DNA of 64,000 bases from Saposhnikovia divaricata. Its lineage: Eukaryota; Streptophyta; Magnoliopsida; Apiales; Apiaceae. The stretch covers positions 100,122,580 through 100,186,579 of the forward strand of contig CM071595.1 of assembly GCA_036435485.1 (NCBI GenBank), written 5' to 3'. Below are positions 36,146-48,019 of this stretch, piece by piece. The translations under genes were made by a program, and so were the position numbers. The notes beneath the pieces were generated by a model, which saw only the letters and a list, made by a program, of their open reading frames with translations, searched no databases and was not told the DNA's origin. Position 1 is the stretch's first letter, and each line of letters starts with the position of its first letter.

Positions 36146-37422
36146 CTTGAAGTATTCGTTTATCGGACTATGGGCACAGCCCCTCAATATCAATCAAAAA
36201 CAATTCAACCCTGCTTTTACAAAAATAAAGCTGCCTCAACTTGCAGCAACATAAAATTAAACAATTAATGAAAAGTACCCGCCCGAACATGCGGCAATTA
36301 AACACATAAGAAAATGTATCCGCCCAGACATGCGGCACATAGCACATAATAATTTATATTAACATTAACTACTACTTACGCTACATCAATGATCATATCA
36401 CTCACGCATTTTAATGATACACGTGACGATCAATCATTGATATTCGTAAGCCTTAGGGAACAACCCCTAGCACTAACTATTACTTACGCTATATTAATGA
36501 TCACATCACTCAAGTATATTAATTATACTCGTGATAGTTAATCATTGATATTCGTAAGCCCGAGGAACTAGTTGTAGAGAATTACACAAGTTCTTAAATA
36601 TTGACACTTAAGACTTGTGATCTCATTACAACTCCTCGCAGATAAACACATAACATATCATATTCATAATTAGTAAAACCACATAAACTCCACATATTAT
36701 AATTACCAACATACTTTCCGAATTACATTTCGGAAACACAACAATATTCAAAATGTATAACCTTAACTTAATTACAACCATATTATCACAATTAACCACC
36801 CATAGCCCCCACAACATATAATCAAATCCACAATTAATCCCCAACAATTATACTTAACAATTATACCCTCCGAATTAAATCACAAAAATTAAATGAATAA
36901 CATCAAGATTAAATCGAATCAAATTACAACAATTAGCAATTAACAATAAACATTACCCAATTACTAACCCGCACATTAATCGGGCTCACAATTAACCTCA
37001 ACAATTATACTTAACTAAACTCTCCGAATTAAATTACTAAAATTAACACAATAATCTCTCACTTTAAAACAATTTAAATTATGACAATATTCTCGAAATT
37101 CAAATATAATATAATTACAAGAATTAACATATTAAACTAGCCATTTAAGCTAATTAAATTACAACAATAATCTCGCAAATTTAAACTAATTTAAACAATA
37201 TATCGAAATTCACAATAAATCTAATTATGAACATTAACACAATCTCACAATTTAAAACTAATTAAATTACAACAATTTACACAATTAATATAAAATTGAC
37301 AATTAAATAATTACATCGAAATTGAAAATAAATAAATAAATAAATAAAAATATTATACCTTTACGATTTCGGTTCGACTCGTCCGAAAATCAACCACCGG
37401 AAAAATCTCCATCATCTCTCTC

Positions 37423-37499
<77 letters not shown>

Positions 37500-38431
37500 C
37501 ACTGCTACCCACTGCCCAGCTGCTTGCCTCGTACCTCCACTACTCCGGCCACCACCATGGCCTGCTACGCCGCCAGGGAAGCCACCGCCGGCCGCCTCAC
37601 GCGCGGTGAGCTCTCCCCCCTCCCCCCTCCGCTGCATCTCAGCCTCTTCCCTTTTACACACAAGTATACACGCATATATGTGTATGTATATGTTGATTGA
37701 TAGCTTCAATTCCCCCCCCCCCAATCTCTCTTTTCTTCCTCCCCAATTTCTCTTTCAATCTCTCTTTTCTCTTCTTCTTTCTCTTTTCTTCTTCCCATTT
37801 TTTTTTCTCTGCCGACCTCTCTAGAACTCTCGGCTGTTTTTCTTTTATTGGGCCTGGCCCAATATCTTCTTTTCTCCACTCTACCCTCTTTTCGGCCCAA
37901 TAATATACTAATAACCGACTTCTATAAATCGCAATTAAATAGAATATTCGAAAAAAATTACACTTTTCATTTTTAAAATAAAGAATATAAAATTACGAGC
38001 ACGCACATATTTTTAAAATATTTTTCGGATCAAAATTGAATTAAATATGAATTTTTCAAGTTTTGATCCTTTAAATACAATAAAATCCTTAAAATCGTTT
38101 TAAAATACAGAAACATCCAAATTAATTCACCCAACCATTTTAAAAACTAAATAATATTATAAAGATAATATTACAAAAGATTCCATGATTTTTAATTCCT
38201 CCGATAATTTTATAAAATTTACAGAGGATAAAAAATGCATGATTTAAATATATTTAAATCCTCAAAATAAAAATAAAAATACACCAATCTTCACAACTTA
38301 CCCAAATCATCAAATAATCACATAAACAGCATCTCACATACATTTCACCTTTACAACAATATTCACATAATATAAATTATAATTTATAATAAATAAATAT
38401 TATTAAAAATCGAAATTTTCTAGGTCGTTAT
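36146..38431 (-). repeat. Solo LTR B, 5' half (minus strand)
   Basis: In LTR orientation it begins TATAACGACC at 38431 and runs to the CTTGA duplication at 36146. It includes a CT microsatellite and C-rich tract (37426-37735). The AT-rich part at 36300-36600 holds two inexact copies of a block around CTTACGAATATCAATGATT. Short ORFs here follow from simple sequence. Confidence 0.82.
37426..37496. repeat. CT/GA microsatellite
   Basis: About 70 bp of uninterrupted CT on the plus strand inside solo LTR B. Confidence 0.95.
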
Positions 38432-38745
38432 ATGTCCTGATTGTGTTGGTTTGCCGGAGGAAGGCTGATTGTCCTTGATGCTCTTTCTCGGAAGTTTGCT
38501 GTTTTTGGAAATGTCAAGTTCAGGAGTATGCTGGTCGTTTGGGAAGGAAAGGTTAGTTGTTGCAGGACTTATTAAGTGGTGGATTGAGAAGCAAAAACTT
38601 GAGAAGCTTCCTCTTGTAGCTTTGGGGGCTTCTTCAGATGGATACTTTGTTTCTACTCTAACTGATTTGAGGTTCAATAGTATAACACTAATGATTGCTG
38701 AAGGGTTGTTTAGTCAGATAGATATTCAAAAGAAGTTTCAGTCAG
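38432..38745 (+). pseudogene. Alpha/beta-hydrolase-like fragment, right part
   Basis: After the TGTCC duplicate the reading resumes: C-P-D-C-V-G-L-P-E-E, then L-D-A-L-S-R-K-F-A-V, M-S-S-S-G-V-C-W-S-F-G-K-E, L-I-K-W-W-I-E-K and L-G-A-S-S-D-G-Y-F, ending near I-A-E-G-L-F. The last block looks like the nucleophile elbow G-X-S-X-G, but its final Gly is Asp here. One or more frameshifts occur near 38463-38515. The similarity stops near 38745, where Copia-like sequence begins. No intron is visible in this stretch, so a processed copy is possible. It is a dead fragment; the family name is a recollection. Confidence 0.55.
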
Positions 38746-39048
38746 GAATGGTTCAGTTTTTAGAAATTGCTGTCCAAGTTGAAGGTTTCCAGATTCTTCC
38801 AACCTCCAACTTGAGGGGGGATGTTGAGATATTATTTGCTGTCAAGATTAGATAAGCTGTTAGTTAGGGAGTTAGTTAGTTCCCGCTATTTCCATTTACT
38901 CTCCATTGTATATAAGACGATAGAACAGATTATAATGCCTCTCTTAACTTTTACACAATGTAGACATAACATCTTTTTCTCTCTGTAAATACAACTTTTC
39001 ATCAATGAAGTTTGATTTGTTCTTCTTATTATTCTTCGTTATTTTACA
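38746..39048 (+). mobile_element. Truncated Copia 3' end with short LTR
   Basis: A tail reading T-S-N-L-R-G-D-V, as in the last codons of many Copia pols, overlaps a polypurine tract (TTGAGGGGGGA, 38811-38821). This is followed by an LTR-like start TGTTGAGATATT at 38822. A TATATAAG box lies at 38910-38917 and the LTR plausibly ends TTTTACA at 39048, about 227 bp. The rest of the element is missing on the left, where it abuts the hydrolase fragment. The end coordinate is uncertain. Confidence 0.5.
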
Positions 39049-39520
39049 TCTGATTCACAAAATGTAACACTATATAAAACGTTATGGAAAAACTGAGGGA
39101 TGGTGTTGAACTCTTGGATGGACGGAATCGTTAAAAAACGGCAAGAATCGTTGTCTTCGTCGCCTCCTCTGCGAAGATGGAGATGTCGTGGGATACGCCA
39201 GTTCAATAGGCGTGTCCATAGACACACATGTGTATGTGGCGTATCAAGCCCTGTTTCAGCCAACACCAACAGCGCCTCCTGAAGATAAGCTAGTTCAGTA
39301 GGCGTATTGCGTGATGCGCCACACACCCTGGCGCATCTAATGGGCATATTGGGCAGCTGTTAGCGATTCTGGGTATTTTGGACAAGCGGAGCTAAAAAAT
39401 GGGTATTTTGGGCACTCACCCGAAAATTTAATTTGGACGTGAAGTTGGCATACTCTATTTGGTAAAATTTTAAAGTTTGAAAAAATAAATTAGAATTGTT
39501 ATATATAATTATATACTAAC
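39049..39520. other. Unassigned spacer
   Basis: About 470 bp. The middle (39100-39350) is moderately GC-rich with repeated GGCGTAT/GATGCGCC words; I recognise no gene or element. Confidence 0.4.
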
Positions 39521-39525
39521 TTATA

Positions 39526-42225
39526 TGTTGAGTATTGAATACAGTAAAAGAATACAGAGGGGGGTGAATGGATTCTTGAACTTTTCTTTGTTCTTGAATC
39601 TTTGCAGCAAGATATGTATTGAGTGTGTGAGATATGTAAGTGCGGATAACAAAGACAAACACAACATAATATTACTTTAATCTAATATTTTATTAGATAA
39701 AGATTTTGCTACAATCTGTGAATACAAATGATAGTATTCTTAGCTTCGTTTTTCTTAGAGAGATATTTCTTTTTGATGTATATGAAAAACTTATCTCTTA
39801 TCATCTAAGGAAGTGAGGCTGTATCCTTATAGACATGGATACACCTACTTACTACAAATAAGGTAGGTAAACAAAATACTTTCCAGTCTGTCTATCTCAT
39901 TTGAGTAAGTGTCCAAACGGCTACAGATTTGACTTTGCAAAGCCTGTTCAGATCCACTTCTTTAGCTCCTTGTCCCTTTGTCTTATCTCTCCAAGCTTCT
40001 TTGTAGGCTTTCCAATGTGCTTTATAGTACATAGTCAAATAAAGCGTCTTGGCTTGTTGCAGGTTTTTGACTTGTACAATTCTTCAGTATTTTGTCTCCA
40101 ATAATGTATTCGAGAAGTGGCTAAGTGAATGATTCGAGAACTAGAATTTACTTAATCGATAACTCTGAGTTCTCGAATAGTGTTATATTGACATATCGAA
40201 TCACTTCTCGAATAGCTCTTTTCTCTGGGACTCCTTGAGATATCGAATAGAGCATTTTGACATATCGAATCCCTGAGATGTCGAATCGCTTCTTTAGTCC
40301 TTGAGATATCGAATAGAGCATTGACTTGTTGACTTTTAGAGAACTCGAATGATGCTTTGACTTGTTGACTCCATGAGTTCTCGAATAGAGTAATAGACAT
40401 ATCGAATCTCTGAGATATTGAATGAGATATCAAACAGTGTTAGGTCCGATAAGATTGTAGAAGGGGGGTTGAATACAATCTATACCATTTTCTCAAAATT
40501 TATTCATTAAACAATTTTCACTTAAACGAATATTTTGTGCGGAATAATATAACAAAAATTTCAAGTTGAATATAACAATATATTAACTTGATGGGTGTTA
40601 CAAAATCAGTCCAAATGATTATCAAGTAATTAATAACTAATTAGAAAATTCAACATGAACTTTGCTAATTTAGTTAATAAAATCAAGATATCAATTTGTG
40701 AACTAGGAAACTTAATTCGCTAGTAGTACAAGAATCACAAGTAAACAAGTTCCAATGGATAGGATATTACAACTGAGATGAACTTGAATTTACAGAATTA
40801 AATTTGTAGGTGTTCTTGAGCTTGAGAGAGAGGGAGAGAATGGCTGTTGTGTATATTTCTTGTGTTTAGCTCGACTGATTTTTAATCTTCTGCATTCTGC
40901 TTCCTTAAATACACAGCCATAGTCATATTACTTAGTTTAAACTGATATGACAATCATTTTACATTAATATGACAATCGGTATGACTATCAATTGAATGTA
41001 ATATGACTGTCCAGTTTAAATATGACTTTCGGTATAACAATCCAGCTCAATATGACATTCGGTATAACTCTCCATGTCAATATAACATTCGGTATAACTC
41101 TTCATTTGAATGAAATATGACTATCTCCTTTGAACTGAATATGACTATCTCTTCTATAAACTGAATATGACTATCGGTATAACTATCAGTTTGATAGTTA
41201 TATCATCATATTTTTCAGTTTATAATTAATTAAATGATTTATTAAAAATCATTTAACTAATTATTCCTTTTTAATATTAATTCTTATTTAATTAATCTAA
41301 TAATCACTTTAACAAATATATTAATTCTGATAGAATTAAATTATTTATTAACTTAATTACTTGACTTAATCAATTAAAATAGAATTAATATAAATTCTTT
41401 AATAGTCAATACTCCGCTAAAAACCACGTAATTATGATAAGGAACATACATTGGCATGATGTTGACGCTCGATGTACTGTCTGGTTCATGAACGACTAAC
41501 TCCAATCTCTGTTCTTCATCGTGACTTTAACACTGTGGTCTTTTTATACTCTTCACTCTCATCAATCATTCGGTACTGAAATTGTTTCTTGTCACTAATA
41601 GAAATCTCTGTCTTCTTAAATGAATCCACTTGTTTAAATGCTACCTTGAGGCCTGATCAGATATCTGAATCTTCTTCCAGTGTAAAACATCAAAACTATA
41701 GATTGACTTGTTGATTTTTCTTCTGACGGTTATCATCTTTTGAGATTCCTGTGACAGTTGATATTATTTACTTATTACAATCTAGTTTAATTGGATTAGG
41801 ATCCTCGAACTACAAATAGGCTGAGTCATATGCCTTTCAAACAGTGTATTCAGAGATAACGAATAGTGTCTTCTGAGATATCGAATCCCTGACTTCTCGA
41901 ATGCTAGACTTCTCGAATAGACAAATGTACTTCTCGAATTGGTACTTAGGCAAATTCTACATTTCTTCAAATCCCAACTGTGATTATTTGGCAGCCTTTA
42001 TCTCCTTGCTTGAGGCATGAACCTTGGAACTTCTTTCAAGCATTATTCTTGACTTAATAGGTACATTTACACAGCTAGAATTTGATGCCTATTACAAGTA
42101 CAGAACAAATAGAAACTCTAAAACTAGAGGTTCCCTCAGTTAAGAGGTCATGTAGGTAATGCATAGCATTACAAATAACTTAGGCTTGTTATTAGATGTA
42201 TTCAGGCATGCCTCTGTGACTAACA
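39526..42225 (-). repeat. 3' LTR of the Copia element (split)
   Basis: Plus-strand edges TGTTGAGTATTG and GTGACTAACA. After removing the nested solo LTR and one AACAG it is 1293 bp, the same as the right LTR. It carries the same TCGAA-rich array as the right LTR. Confidence 0.93.
40438..41839 (-). repeat. Solo Copia-type LTR nested in the LTR
   Basis: 1402 bp with plus-strand edges TGTTAGGTCCG and GCCTTTCA, flanked by AACAG at 40433-40437 and 41840-41844. The right LTR of the host element has the empty site with one AACAG. The layout of its plus-strand start (TGTT..., then AGAAGGGGGGTTGAATAC) parallels the host LTR, so I infer minus orientation and a related Copia family. At 40940-41205 it has a loose tandem array of AATATGAC and CGGTATAACT words. 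Confidence 0.85.
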
Positions 42226-42238
42226 ATCTCCCCCAAAT
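42226..42238 (-). other. Polypurine tract of the Copia element
   Basis: On the minus strand TTTGGGGGAGAT directly precedes the 3' LTR start TGTTAGTCAC. Confidence 0.88.
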
Positions 42239-42384
42239 TGTGAGTAAGACCCTTAGTCACAATTTCATGTCTGATAACAAGCCTAACATACATAAAGATA
42301 AAACTTGACAGTACATGTACGAATTTTGATTAGCAATATGGATAGAACTACAGGGTGAGTAATCTTACAGCCTATGTTGAAGTA

Positions 42385-45300
42385 CTAGCCATTATCATTT
42401 GTTTCCCTTTCCATAGCTTTGGCTTGCAAATCATCATATGCTTTCTGTCTTCTTTCTTTCTCCTTCCTTGTATTCTCATCCATAGCTTTTATTATTTCTT
42501 CCATAGCATCCAATTCTTCAAGCAAAATTGAGTCTTTGAAATCTTCAAGTACTGGTTTCAGAATGTTTGCAGGATAGTGGTTGAGTAGGTTCATTCTGAT
42601 GTGGACTTGATCCCCATTTCTCCTCCTATACTTCACCACATAGGGATTAAACTGAACTCTACACAACCCCTTTGCCCTTAGCTTTTCTACTTCAATCTCC
42701 AGTCTCTCAATTTCTTTCTCCCTTGCTAGCCATTTTCAAGACACTCTTTTCTGATTCTCTCCTCATGATCTCTCTTCATCTTCACAAAATCAATTAGCTC
42801 CAGCTTCCATACTCTTTCCACTTTATCTTCTGAGCTCAACAATGCAATGATTCTTTCTATGTCATGTAGCTTGCCCCAGTGTTGACATCCTCCTTGTTTG
42901 AATTTCTCCTCCCTTCCATCAGTATATTTGATCTCAAGGTAGTTATCAACAATGGCAACATGGTAGATTCTTTGAGCTTGTAAGAATTGCAGTTGGTCTT
43001 CATCAAAATCTTCATCTAGTGGTTGGAGTTTTAAGCCTGGATAGATTGTCAGAGTCCTTGATTTGGATAGCTTTGGTTTCCTTACAGCTTGTTTGAATTT
43101 GATCCTTTTTACATGGTTGCCTGGCAGTAGCATGTGACCTTTGTTTGTAGACCATTGTAGTATTCCATTAGCAGTTTACTTTTTGAAATATACAGATGGT
43201 TTCTTGACTTGAATCTTCTTCTCTTCTTGAGGTGGCAAGACAGTTGCAGATGCCATAGATGTAGATTTTGGTAGGTCACTACTAACAGTATTCACCCTAG
43301 ACTTAGAGTCTTGTGTTGTGGTGAGGTTACTGTTAGCAATGCCTAAGGCTTGCTGTCTTCCACTTTTCCTCTCAGAGACTTTACCTTGATCATCATCATT
43401 TTTCTTATCCTTGTCATCCTTCTTCTTCTTCTTATCTTCATCACCCTTATCACTCCTGTGATGTCTTCTCCTTCCATCACTCCTGTCTCCATCCTTGTCT
43501 TGATCACCATCCTTGTTTGGGTTGAACTTAGCAGATTCAGGTACAATGCCAGTTGCAATGTATGACCTGAGATAAGATATAGCTTCCAATTCTTCTGCTG
43601 TTCTTAAACCCTTCTTCTTGTTCAGCTGCTCAATGATGGCAATAATGAGAGATTTGTTATGAGGAATTAGATGCTTAGGGATGACCAGCTGCTTGATATC
43701 ATCAATTCTTGTTGCAGCCTGATAGATGATGGTTCTAGGATTTGTGAATACTTCAGGTAGCCTTGCTGGTTGACCATCCCTTAACTCTTCAAAGAGACTA
43801 TTGCAGTTTTCATCCTTCTTTTCAATCATTCCAAGGAACACATCCACTTCTGAGTGCTTTAGACCCTGTAGAGTGTTGATGGTTAAGTGCCATATCTTAT
43901 TCTTTCCTACCATCATTATCTCTTTGAGCCATAGGCCATCAACTCTCCTTGGTACTACAGTGAGATAGTCAATCTGATTCTTCAAACTCCTATGATATGA
44001 TAGAGCATCACCAGCCTGTTCTCTTGAGACTTTCAGAAACTCCAAGAATGCATCATCATGATAGACATTTGAGTTTGCAATTTCTTGTAGCTTGGCCTCA
44101 GTGACCACCTTCACTTCTACTGGCTTGGCACTTTTAGATATGGAGAATGGAGGTTTATTAGATGGCATACTCCCTGCAACCACTGTGGTTGTGATAGATT
44201 GATTTTGACCACCAGGAGTAGTGACATGCACATTTGGTAGAGTGATAACTGGCAGAGAAGTAGGAGGCTCATCAACTTTGTCTTTTCCTTTGCCAGGCAC
44301 ATGAGTTAAAGATTTTGAAGCTCTTTGATGGCCACCCTCATTGAACTTGATGCCCTTTCCTAGTGGTCTCTCCCCCTTTGGATTTGAGTTTCTTGATGTC
44401 CTCTTCTCCCCCTTAGGCTTGTTGTCAGGCACAGAGGCTGTAGGAGTGACCTTTGGGGTTGAAGATTCTTCAGGTAGAGGGAGACCCATGTGCTTCATCA
44501 TTGCAGACAACATTGATAGTTGATGTAGAAGAACATCAGCTGTGGTGGTGGCTTGAGTGTTCAACTGCTCAGTAAGAGTGTTTACCTTGTCTGTAAGATG
44601 AGCATTAGACTGAGTGAGAGTAGCTACCTCCTTTTCAAGTGCATCTACCTTGCTGAACAATTCAGTAGATTTGAAGCCAGATAGGGATTGTTCTCTAAGT
44701 CTCTGCACTTCAAACCTAGTCATATCATGCACTGGGACTTCAGTGATTAGCTTATCTCCATACTAATTGGCAAAAAGTGTCCTAAGCATGGCATTGGCCT
44801 CAGTTGTCTGATCAGCGAGATTTTGGAATTTGTGCCCCAGTCCTGTGACAGCATCTTTGAGAATGGCTAAACCATTGTCCATCTTGGTGCAGGTAGACTT
44901 ACAGGCTAGAATATCCTTGACTACAGTCTCCAATTGAGGGAATTTGGAATCAAAAGTCCTCTTTATCTCTCCCACAGACTTGTCTGTTGCATCACTTACC
45001 TTGTTGACTTCTGATTTGACACCTTTACCCAGGTAGTGTGCAGCCTTGAGGAGTCCCTTGTATGAGTCATTGATGGCTTCATACACTTCACCAGGAGTTA
45101 GGGATTTAGCATTTGAGCCCAGTGAAGTGATGTATTCCTCTCTTAGATACTGAAGAGCTTCATTGAGAGTGAGATCATAAGTTCCTTGCATCCAGGCATC
45201 TACATTGCCATCTCTCTCAGCCTCATCAAGTATCTTTGTTTTCTGCATCTCCACATCATCTCTATGGCAGAGCAATATTGCTTCATAATCTGTATTTGGC

Positions 45301-47166
45301 ACATTGGAGGTGACCAAGTTCTGGGCTATCTTTACAAACTCAGGAATCTGATCCACAACTAAGCTTTGAAGTGCTCCAACCGTCAATTGTGGTGGAACAG
45401 ATCCTGATCCTAAAGCACTGTCATGTTGCACAGGCTTCAGCCATTGGGATAGAAAGTCAGAGCTAGAGCTAGGCAAGCTAGACTCTTCAGTTACAGATGC
45501 AACTTCTATAACCGGATGGAAAGACTCTATTACTGTTGTCTCCACAGGAGTGGGATGAGTTACAACAGTAGTTGACACAGGCACAGAGTCTCTAGTTAAA
45601 ACTAGTGAATCCTCTGTGTTTATGATGGTGTCATTAGGAGATGCCCAGCATGCATTCCCTGACCATCTAAATGTGGTACCTGGGTGGTGAGCAAGGTGTC
45701 ATGCACCAAGTCACTTGAATCCATTGGCTCATCAAGAGAAAAGAATTCTTGATGATCAATGCCTTGCTCCTCAATTGCTTGAGTTGCAGGCTCCAAAGAA
45801 ATATGAGTGGTAGATTCTGGAAGAGAAGTGTGTTGTAGATTAGATTTTGGCAACTCCCCCTGAGAGATAGAGGGAGTTTCAATTGTGATGTTCTCTCCAC
45901 TCAGTGTTGTGCCGGCCTTATCACTCCCATGTGCTGACTCTTTACAAATAGATGCATTGGGGAGGATGCTTGATTCTATAGATGCACCCTGTTCAGAGGA
46001 TACATCTAGTGAGCTGTGTGCCCCTGATTTTACAACTTCAGCCATTTGGGTGACTGAAGAGGTGGTTTTAGATTTCTTCTTCTTCTTTGGCCTTAGTAAG
46101 GGTGACTCAGGTTCCTCACTTTCTATACCTAATTCTACAGCCAAGGCTGCTTCAGTTAAGATTTTTAGAGGTTAAGAAGCAACCTGTTTTCTCTTCTTTT
46201 TACTAACATCACCCTTTTGAGAGGATGATGCAGTTGGCTCTGTGTTTGGTAAAGTGTTTGGCTGAGAGGGTTGGTTAGCAGGCTCTGGGTTAGCATTTTG
46301 CTCTACTTGCTTGGGCCTAGCTAACTCAGATTTTGAGGCACATATTGGCATATTGTGGGGGTAAGTCATAAATAAACTCTCCATAAGGGGAGTTATTTTG
46401 AGTCTTACATCCACATCATTCCTAGTCTCCAAGCTACCAAAAATGAGTTTGGTCATGGATTTCGGATAGCCTATTCTATTTTTGTCTAACCCAGGCAATT
46501 CAATCAATTTAACATCTACGAAATTAAGTACAGATTGAATAAAGCGAGGGAAGAAAATTTCATTACCTCTCTTTGCTGAGTTCTTACCAAGTCTCCCATA
46601 CAATTCTTGCATTATGATCAAACCAACATGAATCTTTCTCCCATATGCTAGAGCATATCCTATTTCTTGAACAGGTGTGCTGATTTGATCAAAGCTGGAC
46701 TTCCTTGCTGTGAAGACTTGAAGAAGAGTGGCAAAGACATAGCTCCATTCTTTCCTCAAGTACTTCCTATTCAAATTTCCAAGCTTGATTTTATCTAAGT
46801 AGTTGATAAAATCAAAGAAGTCTTCCAATTCCTGATCAGTAGCTTGACTGTCATACACTCCTTGTTGTAACCCCAGTGCTTGATTCATGTCTTCAGTAGT
46901 GATGGTGATTTCCTTGTCCTGAATCTTGCAATAGATTATGTATGAAGTTATTGCATTCTCTAGGGCCACGACCTCCACAGTAGAAGTTCTCCAAAACTGT
47001 TCTAGTAGGTCTAGATACAGAGTTGGGTTGGCTGAGAGTGCATCCTTGATGTATGATTCAGCCATCCACGAACGAAGCACTTAAAGTTTGCATTGGGTGC
47101 TTCAACATCATTGGTTATTGCTATGAAATTGGTGTGGGTAGGAATTGTGAGTTGGGTATTTGCCAT
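42385..47166 (-). pseudogene. Extra ORF after pol (env-like position), decayed
   Basis: An ATG at 47164-47166 (M-A-N-T-Q-L-T-I-P) opens a reading that can be followed for about 1,550 codons to 42385, with breaks: frameshift near 47070, TAA at 46172, frameshift near 45620-45650, stops at 44763 and 43176, frameshift near 42720. The N-terminal 250 residues include S-A-N-P-T-L-Y-L-D-L-L-E-Q-F-W-R-T, a pattern I know from extra ORFs of SIRE/Maximus elements in other plants. Then come K-K-K-R-K and K-K-K-K-K-S-K basic patches, a Ser/Thr-rich stretch, probable coiled coils (about 44800-45300), and a highly charged Asp/Lys run near 43400-43480. No signal peptide or membrane helix is evident. Function unknown; envelope is only a positional label. 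Confidence 0.7.
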
Positions 47167-48019
47167 TGTTACACAGAGAGATGAGAAGAGAATGAAGGTT
47201 GAAGAAGAAATTTAGCTTTTGCCGTTAGGGTTTTCAGAGGTTTTGGAACTTTAGCTGCTTGAGAAATCGAATGAAATGATTTGAACAGTTGTGGAATTGT
47301 ACATATGTGAGTGACTTGAGTTGTCGATTAGATATAAGTTTTGTATCGACAAGTCAGTCATTCGAGAAGTATAAAACAACTATTCGATAAGTCAAGAAAG
47401 GCTTATTCGATATCTCAAGCAGTTTGTAACTCACAGCTGGCAGTTATTTAACTCAGAAAATAATTCTAAGCTAAATAAAATATGTTTTTATGAGCGAAAT
47501 GAAATTTTGAATATAGATCCAAAAAGCGATTAAGTGTCAGCGAAAAATCAGCCTTTTCAAATGATTCGATAACTTAAATACAGTATTCGAGAACTCCATC
47601 ACTAGAGAACTAAAATACTCTATTCGAGAACTCAGAGTGTGCTATTCGATTTCTCCAAAAGACATTATTCGAGAACTCAAGAGGGTTCTAGATAGGCCTA
47701 TTCGAGAACTCGAGCCATGACATAACAATGAACCATTCGAGAAGTCTGACTTATTGAACTATACTTTTCACTCATAAAATTCAATTTTCACTATCTTTTA
47801 AAATTTACCAGAACTATTCACTGAAGAATATTCTACCAAATTAAATAGTGATTCTCTCAAAATTTCACAGAAATTTCAAGCTAAAGATGTATGATTTTCA
47901 ACATATGCAGCATTATGGAATATTTATAAATCATACTCCAGCCAATAATTACTTCAAAAATATTAAGCATTTGATAAAGTAAGTATTTACTGCTGCAACA
48001 ATCTAGTTGATATATTCAC
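47167..48019 (-). promoter_or_regulatory. Spacer between pol and extra ORF with TTC-GA-GAA array
   Basis: 850 bp, AT-rich and non-coding. It carries six TTCGAGAA dyads at 47361, 47586, 47623, 47668, 47701 and 47736 plus related TTCGAT words. TTC-NN-GAA is the two-unit form of a plant heat-shock element. The same dyad is repeated in the LTRs in the opposite orientation. A regulatory role is inference. Confidence 0.5.

Noticed and set aside
37353..37724. 123-codon ORF across the GA microsatellite
   Set aside because: A run of R-E codons from simple sequence inside an LTR; no conservation argument.
43350..43565. ORFs antisense and in other frames to the extra Copia ORF
   Set aside because: Shadows of an Asp/Lys-rich coding stretch.
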